Positions 43,014 to 51,616 of a stretch of DNA of 57,806 nt are shown in pieces. Source of the DNA: Treponema sp. (lineage in GTDB: Bacteria > Spirochaetota > Spirochaetia > Treponematales > Treponemataceae). Where the stretch lies: NCBI GenBank assembly GCA_024687165.1, contig JAILEY010000023.1:1-57806 (forward strand). The letters are read 5' to 3'. Position 1 is the stretch's first letter. Every line of letters begins with the position of its first letter. Below the pieces are notes generated by a model. The model had not been told where the DNA came from and searched no databases. It saw only the letters and a list, made by a program, of their open reading frames with translations. Made by a program: the position numbers and the translations under genes.

Positions 43014-44618
43014 ATGATTAAAGAAGTTTCCATTCAGATCGGCCCGGACAAAGAATCAAACTCACAGTTCATTTCTCAAAAAATTCTGGAAGCATTAAAA
43101 TCAAGTGGAATTAAATGTTCCATGAATGAAATAAAAGGAACTGTACAGCTCAAAAAATCCGTAGACGCACGCCACAAAAATATAAAACTCGTTTTGCGCT
43201 ACAAGGTTTTTATAAACGAAGAACCAAAGGATGACTCAGCACTTCCTGAATGGAAAAAAGCAGACGGATCTAAAACTGTTCTTGTAATCGGTTCAGGACC
43301 TGCAGGACTTTTTGGCGCACTCAAGCTTCTTGAAAACGGAATCAAACCTGTAATCATCGAACGCGGAAAAGACACAAGCAGCAGAAAACACGACATCGCA
43401 AAAATTTCAACGCAGCATCTTGTTGACTCAAATTCAAATTACTGTTTTGGAGAAGGAGGAGCCGGAACTTTCAGCGACGGAAAGCTTTACACAAGAAGCA
43501 ACAAACGCGGAAACATTCATCAGATTCTTTCAATTTTCGTGCACTTTGGAGCAGATTCAAAAATTTTAACAGATGCTCATCCACATATCGGAACAGACAG
43601 ACTTCCAAAAATCATCAACAACATGCGCGAATTTATAATCAGCATGGGCGGCGAATTTCATTTTGAAACTTTATGTACAGATTTTATTACAGATTCAAAG
43701 GACGGCACAAAAAAAATAATCGGAATTAATACATTATGCCACGGAGAATCAAAACAAATTGAAGCTGATGCAGTTCTTCTTGCAACAGGCCACAGCGCAA
43801 ATGACATCTACTTAAGTCTTGCAAAAACAGACAGCCGCTGCCTTGAAGCAAAAACTTTCGCAGTTGGAGTTCGTGTTGAACATCCGCGCTCTTTAATAGA
43901 TGCAATTCAATATCACGGAGAAATCCAGGAAAATCTTGGAGCCGCAGAATATCGTGTTGTAAGCCAGCAGAATGAAAGAGGTGTTTACAGCTTCTGTATG
44001 TGCCCCGGAGGATTTGTAGTTCCAAGTGCAACAGGACCTGAAGAAATTGTTGTAAACGGAATGTCCTGTGCAAAACGAAACAATAAATGGAGCAATGCAG
44101 CAATCGTTGTAGAAACAAAACCTGAAGATATTCCCTCAAATTTTACAGAAGAAGCTATAAAACTTGGAAGCAAAGATTTAGCCGGCCTTTTATGGAGACA
44201 ATGGCTTGAACATGAAACTTTTAAAAACGGACAGAATCAGGCAGCACCAGCCCAGCGTCTTACAGATTTTCTTGAAGACAAACAAAGCGAAACTCTTCCG
44301 CAGACAAGTTACACTCCTGGAGTAGTTTCAAGTAACCTCAACGACTGGATGCCTAAGCAGATTACAGAACGTCTCAAAGGCGCATTTAAAGATTTTAATA
44401 AAAGCATGAAGGGATTTATCTGCGATGATGCAGTTTTAATTGCAAGTGAAACAAGAACAAGTACACCCGTCAGAATCCTTAGGGATAAAGAAACTTTTGA
44501 ATGTACTGTGATTAAAAACCTGTTCCCAGCCGGAGAAGGAAGCGGTTATTCCGGCGGGATTGTAAGTTCTGCAATGGACGGCGTTAATGCCTGTGCTTCA
44601 ATTTCAAAAATGATTTAA
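43014..44618 (+). CDS. NAD(P)/FAD-dependent oxidoreductase (COG2509-like)
   Basis: 534 residues. After a roughly 85-residue N-terminal domain comes the FAD-binding Rossmann motif VLVIGSGPAGLFGALKLLENGIKPVIIERG. NYCFGEGGAGTFSDGKLYTRS and VLLATGHSANDIY follow, and the C-terminal FAD motif is LFPAGEGSGYSGGIVSSAMDGV. The arrangement fits the COG2509 'uncharacterised FAD-dependent dehydrogenase' family, distantly related to BaiN/HI0933-type reductases. The substrate is unknown. Confidence 0.88.
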   Translation: MIKEVSIQIGPDKESNSQFISQKILEALKSSGIKCSMNEIKGTVQLKKSVDARHKNIKLVLRYKVFINEEPKDDSALPEWKKADGSKTVLVIGSGPAGLFGALKLLENGIKPVIIERGKDTSSRKHDIAKISTQHLVDSNSNYCFGEGGAGTFSDGKLYTRSNKRGNIHQILSIFVHFGADSKILTDAHPHIGTDRLPKIINNMREFIISMGGEFHFETLCTDFITDSKDGTKKIIGINTLCHGESKQIEADAVLLATGHSANDIYLSLAKTDSRCLEAKTFAVGVRVEHPRSLIDAIQYHGEIQENLGAAEYRVVSQQNERGVYSFCMCPGGFVVPSATGPEEIVVNGMSCAKRNNKWSNAAIVVETKPEDIPSNFTEEAIKLGSKDLAGLLWRQWLEHETFKNGQNQAAPAQRLTDFLEDKQSETLPQTSYTPGVVSSNLNDWMPKQITERLKGAFKDFNKSMKGFICDDAVLIASETRTSTPVRILRDKETFECTVIKNLFPAGEGSGYSGGIVSSAMDGVNACASISKMI

Positions 44619-44657
44619 GGGTATCTCTAAAAACCTTCAATTCTTAGAGATGCCCTT
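44617..44657. terminator. Convergent hairpin between the FAD oxidoreductase and the transglycosylase
   Basis: A 14-bp stem, 44617-44630 with 44644-44657 (AAGGGTATCTCTAA pairs with TTAGAGATGCCCTT, one G-T pair). There is no strong T-run on either side, so termination may be partial. Confidence 0.55.
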
Positions 44658-44670
44658 AACACAGACTGAA

Positions 44671-45435
44671 TTATTTTTTTGCAAGATGCTTTACGTCGCT
44701 GTTATTGTAAAATGCCATTACTTCAGAGGCAAAAGTTTCATCAAGGCTGCTTCTGTACCCCTGAATCATTGAGATGTAATTCAATGTAATCTGAGGTGTG
44801 TTATTCTTTTTAACTTTATTAGAGCCTGCGTTGTACATTGCAAGTGCTGCAATCTCATTTCCTGCAGAATTAAGACAGAATCTCAAGTGTGAAAGTCCGT
44901 ATTTTGCGCTGATTTTCGGATCATAGAAATCTGTTTCAGTAAGCTTCGGGAATGTAGCGCTGTTAAGCTGGAATAAACCGCGGTCAATAGTTCCATTTGT
45001 ATTCTTGTGCATTGCCTTAAGATCAAAGCGGCTTTCTGTATGAGCAAGAGCAAAAGCAAGTGAAAGAGGAATGCTGTATTCATCAGCTTCTTCAAGGATT
45101 GCAAGTGCAACTTCACGGCTGTTTACGATTCTTGTGTAATACCATTCAACTGCAGGACGTGTTTCCTTCTGGCGGTACATGATAAGACCTGCATCATCTT
45201 TATGACCAAAATCAAGAACAAGCTGAGGATATTCTTCATCAAAAAGCCTTTTATAATCAACTTCTTCAGCTTCTGCATCCTGTCTTGCAACCTGTTCCGG
45301 AATGATTTCTTCTTTTACTTTTGATTCTGACTCAGGAAAAAACACAGCGATGCATACACAAAGAGCAACAAAAAAAGTGCAGAATGCAAAAGTTCCTGCT
45401 GTACGTTTAATCTGGTCGTCTCTTTCAAACAACAT
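44671..45435 (-). CDS. Membrane-anchored lytic transglycosylase (SLT domain)
   Basis: 254 residues. One N-terminal membrane segment (about 13-33) leaves the rest periplasmic. The SLT domain (about 115-240) shows the catalytic glutamate in LAFALAHTESRFD (Glu134), then RGLFQLNSATFP, YGLSHLRFCL and ALAMYNAGSNKVK, which are the usual order of lytic transglycosylase motifs. It cleaves the MurNAc-GlcNAc bond in peptidoglycan. SD GGGAG before the ATG. Confidence 0.9.
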   Translation of the reverse strand: MLFERDDQIKRTAGTFAFCTFFVALCVCIAVFFPESESKVKEEIIPEQVARQDAEAEEVDYKRLFDEEYPQLVLDFGHKDDAGLIMYRQKETRPAVEWYYTRIVNSREVALAILEEADEYSIPLSLAFALAHTESRFDLKAMHKNTNGTIDRGLFQLNSATFPKLTETDFYDPKISAKYGLSHLRFCLNSAGNEIAALAMYNAGSNKVKKNNTPQITLNYISMIQGYRSSLDETFASEVMAFYNNSDVKHLAKK

Positions 45436-45633
45436 GTTTACTCCCTTAAAACCTTAAAAAATTGAGTTTTTAGACATTTCGTATAAGTTGCGTTATTTTG
45501 TCAAATTTCTCAAGTTTGTTCAAGAGAATTTTATAATAATTTCTTACATTTATATGAATATTTCGCATACATTAACATTAAAAAGAAATGCTAAAATCTA
45601 AGATAAACACTGATAAATGTCGATAAAAAATAT

Positions 45634-46416
45634 ATGGCAAAGAAAAATTATTCATTAAAAATCAATTCACCTGTTGTAACTGTAATTGCAGCACTATCAG
45701 TTCTTGCAATGATTTTTGACACGTTCATTATAAAAGGAAAAGTAATTTCAAACGCTTTCACCTGTCATGCAGCAAAAGCAAGCGGAACATTTGCGGCATT
45801 TAATTTTAGATCAGCGGCGGATTATGCAAGAATGATTTTTTATGTCCTTGGAAGCAGCTCATGGCATTCAATGTTTTCTGGAACGATTATCCTGCTTCTT
45901 CTTGGGGCAAATCTTGAAGAACGTTACGGAAGCAAAATTCTTCTACTAATGATATTCACATCCAGTCTTGTAACCGGAGTACTTACAGCCTGCATTTCAA
46001 CAGTTCCTGTAAGTGGAGCAGACGGAATAATTTTCACCATGCTGATTTTAATTTCAATCTCTGAAATTTCCAAAAAAGAAATTCCGCTTACCTGGCTCAT
46101 GGTTCTTGTGCTGTTCATTTCGTACAAGCTTTATTCAACTGCTGATTTTTACCACTTAAAAAAAGCATCTATTATTCTTGAAAAAAACATCTGCGTCTTC
46201 ATTCAGCTTATCGGCGGAATTTGCGGGAGCCTCTTTGGATTCCTTGTTGCTCCCAAAAATAAAAAAGCCTCCGGAAAGGAGACTTCAAGATCTAAAAAGA
46301 CAGTTGTTTATACAGAAGAATACGATGAAGACAATGACAGAACAATTGTCTCTGCACCTAAAAAAGGATCTTCATCGTCTTCAGATGAAACTATTATTGG
46401 AAGCATAAGCCTTTAA
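45634..46416 (+). CDS. Rhomboid-family membrane protein without the catalytic dyad (pseudoprotease)
   Basis: 260 residues with about six membrane segments. The rhomboid core is recognisable: SSWHSMFSGTIILLLLGANLEERYGSKILLLMIF (second-segment HxxxN-type helix and the E-R-x-x-G loop), then PVSGADGIIFTML, which matches the GxSG active-site helix, and QLIGGICGSLFGFL, which matches the 'HLGGxxxG' last helix. In this protein the serine is Asp130 and the histidine is Gln191, so no protease activity is expected. The cytoplasmic tail is hydrophilic (KKNKKASGKETSRSKK... to ISL). The last 4 bp overlap the convergent PilZ-like gene. Confidence 0.75.
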   Translation: MAKKNYSLKINSPVVTVIAALSVLAMIFDTFIIKGKVISNAFTCHAAKASGTFAAFNFRSAADYARMIFYVLGSSSWHSMFSGTIILLLLGANLEERYGSKILLLMIFTSSLVTGVLTACISTVPVSGADGIIFTMLILISISEISKKEIPLTWLMVLVLFISYKLYSTADFYHLKKASIILEKNICVFIQLIGGICGSLFGFLVAPKNKKASGKETSRSKKTVVYTEEYDEDNDRTIVSAPKKGSSSSSDETIIGSISL

Positions 46417-47288
46417 AGAATAGGCAGCGGCTCTTCCTTGCCGTCACGCATATCTTTAATTTTTGAGCTTACAAGAGCCATACAATTTGTATACATCATG
46501 TTGTAGATGCGCGGAACAATTATCTGCTTTGAAGAATAATCAAGGCCGTTTCTTCCGTCTGCACATACAAACATAAATACATAAAGCATTTCTCCGTCTG
46601 AAAGCTCACGTTCAATATAAAGGACTGCATTAGTTCTAAAATGCGTACCTTTAATATTCATCTGAACACCTTCAACCTTTTCATAAAGCTTTACATGAAT
46701 CTGCCCCTTCTGCAAAGTGCATGAAAAATGGCTTGTAGAAATATCATGAACTACACCGCTGCAATAACCGTTACTCTGAGCAAAAGAGAAAGTACAGGTA
46801 TTATCTATGCAGACTGCACGAACATTTTTTCGTCTTCCCATTGCCTGGTTTGCATAAAGAGTCTTTGCAATGATTTCAAAATTATTTCTCTTCTGATATG
46901 AAAGCTGAATTGCACCGCAAGGAATTCCAATATCAAAAAGATACATTTTTTCTATATTCTTCTTCTCTTCCTCTGAAGATTTTTTGCAGAACAAAGCACC
47001 TACAAGAACCTTTCCGCCGTACTTCTCGTGAATGTAGCGGATAAACTGAGGCCAGTTCATTCCAGAAACCATTGAATCAACATTAAAGAAAATAATTACA
47101 TCACTAAAAACCCGGACTATTGCTTCAATCTGATCTTCAAGAGAAAGTCTCTTACTGTAATCAATAAAATAACATTCATAACCTTCTACAAAGTATTCTT
47201 CACAAAAGTTTTCTGGAAAAAGAGAAAGATCAGGAAATATGAAAAAAGTTTTTCTACCAGCAATAATCTGGCTAACCGCATTATCCAT
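46413..47288 (-). CDS. PilZ-like protein with N-terminal receiver-like domain
   Basis: 291 residues. Residues about 10-145 alternate strand and helix like a degenerate response-regulator receiver (FFIFPDLSLF, DVIIFFNVDSM, KVLVGALFCKK) without an obvious phospho-acceptor Asp. Residues about 150-280 look like a PilZ domain: GRRKNVRAVC (R-x-x-x-R-type c-di-GMP contact) and VVHDISTSHFSCTL, equivalent to (D/N)xSxxG but with Phe in place of Gly. c-di-GMP binding is therefore possible but not certain. Shine-Dalgarno GGAG. It lies next to cheR, in keeping with a motility role. Confidence 0.65.
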   Translation of the reverse strand: MDNAVSQIIAGRKTFFIFPDLSLFPENFCEEYFVEGYECYFIDYSKRLSLEDQIEAIVRVFSDVIIFFNVDSMVSGMNWPQFIRYIHEKYGGKVLVGALFCKKSSEEEKKNIEKMYLFDIGIPCGAIQLSYQKRNNFEIIAKTLYANQAMGRRKNVRAVCIDNTCTFSFAQSNGYCSGVVHDISTSHFSCTLQKGQIHVKLYEKVEGVQMNIKGTHFRTNAVLYIERELSDGEMLYVFMFVCADGRNGLDYSSKQIIVPRIYNMMYTNCMALVSSKIKDMRDGKEEPLPIL

Positions 47289-47375
47289 AATTGTGTCTCC
47301 GTCTATATTCTATTTTAAGGCAATTAGGCGTTTTTTCAATCTCAAGCAATAAATTTAAAAAAAATTATTCAAAAG

Positions 47376-47404
47376 TTTACAAATGGAATTTAACGTCTTA
47401 TAAT
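47376..47404 (+). promoter_or_regulatory. cheR promoter
   Basis: TTTACA (47376-47381), a 17-bp spacer and TATAAT (47399-47404). The ATG at 47415 is only 10 nt further, so any leader is a few nucleotides long. Confidence 0.6.
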
Positions 47405-47414
47405 TAAGTATACT

Positions 47415-48230
47415 ATGGCTGACTTATTAACAGATGCACAGTTTAATGAATTTAGAAAACTTATTTACGACTCTAGTGGAATCACATTTTCGGAGACTAA
47501 CCGTTCTATTCTTGACAGCCGTCTTAAGGAACGCTTAAGAGACAAGAACCTGGAAAATCTTGAGGACTACTATAAGCTTATCACCAGCAACAAAGAAGAA
47601 TTTAAACTATTTCTTGACAGTATTACTACAAATCTTACGAGGTTTTTCCGTAATCAACCTCACTTTGATGCTCTTATAAACTATGTAATTCCCCATGTAA
47701 TAGAAGAAAAACAGTCTGGGGTAGACAGAAAGATCCGAATCTGGAGTGCAGGATGTTCAACAGGAGAAGAGCCTTACACAATCGCAATGCTCCTTAAGGA
47801 TAAGCTTCCGGCTCCATGGACATTTGAAATTCTTGCATCAGATATTTCCCTTAAATCTCTCATGGTCGGACAGACTGGATTCTATGCCGATTCAAGAGTT
47901 TCGGGAATTCCACAGAATTATCTTGCTTCCTATTTTACAAAAGCAGACGGCGGTTACCAGGTTAAGCCTGATATCATGAAAACGATTAAATTCGACTACC
48001 ATAACCTTCGCTTTGATATGGGTGCAAGAAATCTGGATATTGTTTTCTGCCGCAATGTTCTTATCTACTTTGATGAAAATGCACAGAAAATCACTCTTGA
48101 TCACTTCTGGAATTCAATGGCAAAGCATGCATATCTTTTTATCGGACACTCAGAAAGTTTATTCGGAATGGATACAAAGTTTGAATTCCTTAAAACACCT
48201 TGGGCTTGTCTTTACCAGAAAAACATTTAA
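47415..48230 (+). CDS. cheR: Chemotaxis protein methyltransferase CheR
   Basis: 271 residues. It methylates glutamates on MCPs using S-adenosylmethionine. The N-terminal helical domain (LTDAQFNEFRKLIYDSSGITFSETNRSILDSRLKERL) contains the Arg-rich substrate-binding part. The SAM-binding motif is IRIWSAGCSTGEEPYTIAMLL, followed by ILASDIS and later DIVFCRNVLIYFD, which is diagnostic of CheR. It is followed 121 bp downstream by cheB, with a terminator-like hairpin between. Confidence 0.95.
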   Translation: MADLLTDAQFNEFRKLIYDSSGITFSETNRSILDSRLKERLRDKNLENLEDYYKLITSNKEEFKLFLDSITTNLTRFFRNQPHFDALINYVIPHVIEEKQSGVDRKIRIWSAGCSTGEEPYTIAMLLKDKLPAPWTFEILASDISLKSLMVGQTGFYADSRVSGIPQNYLASYFTKADGGYQVKPDIMKTIKFDYHNLRFDMGARNLDIVFCRNVLIYFDENAQKITLDHFWNSMAKHAYLFIGHSESLFGMDTKFEFLKTPWACLYQKNI

Positions 48231-48271
48231 TTTCTGTTGAAAGAACATTTAATTAAGGTTAACATTCGAAG

Positions 48272-48314
48272 GGATCCTTGTAAGGAAAAATCCATTGCAA
48301 AGGATCCATTTTTA
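48272..48314 (+). terminator. Terminator-like hairpin between cheR and cheB
   Basis: GGATCCTT (48272-48279) pairs with AAGGATCC (48300-48307), followed by ATTTTTATT. It would separate or reduce cheB transcription from the cheR promoter. Confidence 0.55.
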
Positions 48315-48351
48315 TTAAAAATATTTAGCTAAATATCACGGAGGTTTTAAC

Positions 48352-49542
48352 ATGGAAGATATTGAAGTACTTGTTTGTGACGACTCTGCCCTTATGAGAA
48401 ACCTTATTTCCAGAATCGTAGATGAAACAGAGGGAATGAAAGTTTGCGGAACAGCAATGAATGGTAAATTCCTTTTACAAAAAATACCATCACTTAACCC
48501 TGATGTAATCCTTCTTGATATAGAAATGCCTGAAATGAACGGTGTTCAGTTCCTTGAAGAACGCAAAAAACAGGGAATAGACATTCCGGTAGTAATTCTT
48601 TCTTCAATTGCAACAAAGGGTGCTGCAGTTACAATGCAGTGTCTTGAACTTGGAGCAAGCGACTTTATTACAAAACCGGCCGGTTCAATTTCTGCAGATA
48701 TCAGTTCCGTTGCAACAGAAATTATTGAAAAAGTTTCTTCTTACGGTGGACAGTACGCACGCAGAAAGAAGCATAGAGAAATTCTTTCAACAGATGCTTT
48801 CATTCAGCAGGCAAAGCTGATGCAGGCAGAAGCAGCTGCAAAAAAAGCCGGAATTCTTGACAAAATTAATCCTTCAGGATCAAAGACTTCACTTTCTGCT
48901 ACACTTTTACAGAAGAAAGTAAAAGAACCTGCTGTTGTAACTCCAGTTCGTGAACATGGAAAAATTGAAATTGTTGCACTTGGAATTTCTACAGGCGGTC
49001 CAAACGCTTTGCGTGAAGTATTTGCAAATCTGGATCCAAAATTTTCAAAACCGATTCTTGTAGTTCAGCACATGCCGGCAGGATTTACAAAAGAATTTGC
49101 ACTTTCTCTGGATAAAATCTGTCCTCTTGCAGTTAAAGAAGCAGAAGACGGAGATGAAATCCATCCTGGACAGATTTACATTGCGCCAGGTAACTACCAC
49201 ATATATATTGAAAAATCTACATTATGCAACGTAATCCGTCTTTCACAGGCAGAACAGAGAAACGGTCACAGACCATCAGCAGATGTACTCTTTGAGTCAG
49301 TTGCAAAACATTACCAGAACAGAGCACTTGGCGTAATCATGACTGGAATGGGAAAAGATGGTGCAGTAGAGATCACTGAAATGCGAAAACAGGGTGCATG
49401 GACTTTAGGACAGGATGAAGAAAGTTCTATCGTTTATGGAATGCCACGTGTTGCATGGGAACTTGGCGGCGTAGAAGAACAGGTTTCACTTGAAAACATG
49501 GCAAAACGCATGAGCGACATTGTAAAAGAACACGGCCGCTAA
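48352..49542 (+). CDS. cheB: Chemotaxis response regulator / protein-glutamate methylesterase CheB
   Basis: 396 residues. The receiver domain (1-120) has DD (10-11), phospho-acceptor Asp56 in VILLDIEMPEMNG, and the KPAGS loop. After a linker of about 75 residues comes the methylesterase domain with the triad segments LGISTGGPNALREV (Ser), VVQHMPAGFTKEFA (His) and GVIMTGMGKDGAVE (Asp). It removes methyl groups from MCPs, opposing CheR. SD GGAGG with ideal spacing. Confidence 0.96.
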   Translation: MEDIEVLVCDDSALMRNLISRIVDETEGMKVCGTAMNGKFLLQKIPSLNPDVILLDIEMPEMNGVQFLEERKKQGIDIPVVILSSIATKGAAVTMQCLELGASDFITKPAGSISADISSVATEIIEKVSSYGGQYARRKKHREILSTDAFIQQAKLMQAEAAAKKAGILDKINPSGSKTSLSATLLQKKVKEPAVVTPVREHGKIEIVALGISTGGPNALREVFANLDPKFSKPILVVQHMPAGFTKEFALSLDKICPLAVKEAEDGDEIHPGQIYIAPGNYHIYIEKSTLCNVIRLSQAEQRNGHRPSADVLFESVAKHYQNRALGVIMTGMGKDGAVEITEMRKQGAWTLGQDEESSIVYGMPRVAWELGGVEEQVSLENMAKRMSDIVKEHGR

Positions 49543-49565
49543 AACATAATGAGACACATTAAAAG

Positions 49566-49591
49566 GACTGCAGGAATGCAGTCTTTTTTTT
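49566..49591 (+). terminator. Rho-independent terminator after cheB
   Basis: GACTGCA-GGAA-TGCAGTC followed by eight T: a textbook terminator. Confidence 0.92.
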
Positions 49592-49646
49592 GCGCACGTG
49601 TTTTTTACCCTATTAATTAATTATATTAATTTAAGCCTAAGTTTAT

Positions 49647-49925
49647 TTAACAATAATATGAAATCATAGAAAAGGTATCTAGCCATTTCTTTTCAATTTC
49701 AGGAATTCGCATTTCTATAATTCGAATAATATTATTTAAGGTTGCAGATGGAATTTTTGATTTGTTATGTGCAATGGAACATCTACGATTTTTTGTAATC
49801 CAAACCTTGGTTCCATTTTTTACAGGTTTCCCTTGAGAAATATGTACATGTATTGGTTCCAGCGGGAGATTTTCATCAAGCCAGAAATAAACCCAATATG
49901 AACCTATTTTAAAAACCTGAGGCAT
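49647..49925 (-). CDS. DUF4160 protein
   Basis: 92 residues. MPQVFKIGSYWVYFWLDENLPLEPIHVHISQGKP is the DUF4160 signature (small strand-rich protein with the EPxHVHI segment). DUF4160 genes are commonly paired with another small gene in a two-gene unit suspected to be a toxin-antitoxin-like module; no activity is established. The ATG at 49925 lies inside the upstream gene (17-bp overlap), so the two are translationally coupled. The frame is open to a GTG at 49937. Confidence 0.75.
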   Translation of the reverse strand: MPQVFKIGSYWVYFWLDENLPLEPIHVHISQGKPVKNGTKVWITKNRRCSIAHNKSKIPSATLNNIIRIIEMRIPEIEKKWLDTFSMISYYC

Positions 49926-50181
49926 TATCAAAACCACCAGTTTGAGAAAATTCTAAAATAAGATGCTGTTCAGAATCTACTAATTCTTTTAAATAATCCA
50001 ATTCAGATTCAGAATAACCTGAAATATCCATCCACACAAAATCTGGCAAAATACATGCTGCCTTCTTAAAACCAAGTTTTTCATCTGGAGTCTCAATTAA
50101 AACTTTTACCTTACCTTCTTTATTCATTTCTGAATGTACTATTTCAGTATTATCATTCAAAGTCATAAATGGATAAATCAT
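49909..50181 (-). CDS. Small protein partner of the DUF4160 gene (unknown family)
   Basis: 90 residues, acidic: MIYPFMTLNDNTEIVHSEMN...KVLIETPDEKLGFKKAACILPDFVWMDISGYSESELDYLKELVDSEQHLILEFSQTGGFDNASGF. I recall very similar small proteins preceding DUF4160 genes in Firmicutes, but cannot name the family with certainty. Shine-Dalgarno GAGGAG 8 nt before the ATG. Overlap with the downstream gene points to a functional pair. Confidence 0.7.
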   Translation of the reverse strand: MIYPFMTLNDNTEIVHSEMNKEGKVKVLIETPDEKLGFKKAACILPDFVWMDISGYSESELDYLKELVDSEQHLILEFSQTGGFDNASGF

Positions 50182-50204
50182 TTCGTAAACTCCTCATACT
50201 CAAT

Positions 50205-50699
50205 TTAATCACTGTATTCATTTGTTGTATATTGCCAATAACCAGTTTCAGGGTTTATATTAGAAAAGCAAGTTCTAGCATCCTCTATTGCTACCGCCTT
50301 ATCCTCATGAATACAATAACCTTGTTCAGCTTGCACTGAAAAAGTCGCTTCTGGTGGATTTTTTGTTAAGTCTTCATGAATGAATCTAACATATATATTA
50401 GACATATTGCAGTACATTTCTGGAATCGCATAATAGCTGCTTCCAGAAGAAACTGGTACATATCCAGCAGAAGCACATGATAAATCTTCTAACATATTTT
50501 CACCATATTTTACTGTTAAATTTGTTAATACTGCCTTATACCTTGTGTCATATAAATTATTATTACCAAATATATCAGTTGTTGTACCAGTTCCATTACC
50601 ATTTTCACTAGAACTACTCCCACCTAATGAGTGACTACATGAAGTCAACACAAACATTCCAAACACAAATACTGCAACTGCAAATTTTAACATTTTCAT
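50205..50699 (-). CDS. Small lipoprotein of unknown function
   Basis: 164 residues. The signal peptide MKMLKFAVAVFVFGMFVLTSC ends in a lipobox (LTSC) and is followed by a Ser/Gly/Asn/Thr-rich linker (about 22-45). The mature part has four cysteines in addition to the lipid-anchored one and no recognised domain. It lies just upstream of the DUF4160 pair (23-bp gap), in a stretch more AT-rich than neighbouring housekeeping genes. Confidence 0.7.
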   Translation of the reverse strand: MKMLKFAVAVFVFGMFVLTSCSHSLGGSSSSENGNGTGTTTDIFGNNNLYDTRYKAVLTNLTVKYGENMLEDLSCASAGYVPVSSGSSYYAIPEMYCNMSNIYVRFIHEDLTKNPPEATFSVQAEQGYCIHEDKAVAIEDARTCFSNINPETGYWQYTTNEYSD

Positions 50700-50794
50700 T
50701 ATTACTATTCCCTTATCTTTTTATTCTATTACTATATGAGGAAATTAAATAGATTTCAAGTTTCGAAAAAACATGGATGTTTTTTCGAATACTA

Positions 50795-51616
50795 CTACCA
50801 GCTGCCGGAAGCACCGCCCCCACCGAAGCTTCCTCCACCACCGCTAAATCCACTGGAACCACTGCCGAATCCTGAACCTCCGCGATAGTGACCTCCACCA
50901 ATCGGAATAAAGAACGGGAAAAAGCCAATCCTTCTTCTTGAAAATACAGGAAGAACCATGGCAAATAAAACAAACAGAATAAAAAGAATCAAAGCGGCTG
51001 TATTAGAAGCTCTTCCTGCCCCGGATTTTTCTACACGACCTTCAGCAATAAAAGAATCGTCTCCTGTAATTGCAGAGGCCATACTTTGAACGGCAGCAAT
51101 AATCCCGTCTTCATATTTACCAGCCTTAAATGCAGGCACCATAATATTGCGGATGATACGGGAACATTTTGCATCAGTTAAAGTGCCTTCAGTTCCATAC
51201 CCGGTTTCAATACGCATTTTTCTGTCTTCCATAGAAACAAGAAGAAGCGCACCGTTGTCTTTGCCTTTCTGACCAAGCTTAAGTTTTTCCGCACATGCAA
51301 GAGAGAAAGATTCAATATTCTGCCCTTCAAGATTTTTAACAGTAACAACTGCAATCTGAACACCTTTTGTATCATTCAGATTTTTAAGATACTCATTTAG
51401 CATCTGTTTTTTTCTGCTTCCAAAAATTCCGGCTTTATCTATTACTGCACCATTTTCCGTACTCAGCGTAGAAATAACACTTACTTTTTCTTTTTTCTTA
51501 GAATCAGCTTTTGTTGCACCATTAACTGCTAAAGAAGCAATAAAAACTACAAAAGCAATAAAGATAAAAAATCCTACAGGAGAATTTCCATTTTTAAGAG
51601 AGCCCTTTACACCCAT
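50795..51616 (-). CDS. TPM-domain protein (YgcG-like)
   Basis: 273 residues. Membrane segment at about 13-33, then a TPM domain (about 55-195: VIDKAGIFGSRKKQMLNEYLKNLNDTKGVQIAVVTVKNLEGQNIESFSLACAEKLKLGQKGKDNGALLLVSMEDRKMRIETGYGTEG), a second membrane segment (about 210-226), and a Gly/Ser-rich tail ending GGGASGSW, the standard YgcG ending. TPM proteins work with LemA in envelope maintenance; some have phosphatase activity. The start overlaps the previous gene by 10 bp. Confidence 0.88.
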   Translation of the reverse strand: MGVKGSLKNGNSPVGFFIFIAFVVFIASLAVNGATKADSKKKEKVSVISTLSTENGAVIDKAGIFGSRKKQMLNEYLKNLNDTKGVQIAVVTVKNLEGQNIESFSLACAEKLKLGQKGKDNGALLLVSMEDRKMRIETGYGTEGTLTDAKCSRIIRNIMVPAFKAGKYEDGIIAAVQSMASAITGDDSFIAEGRVEKSGAGRASNTAALILFILFVLFAMVLPVFSRRRIGFFPFFIPIGGGHYRGGSGFGSGSSGFSGGGGSFGGGGASGSW

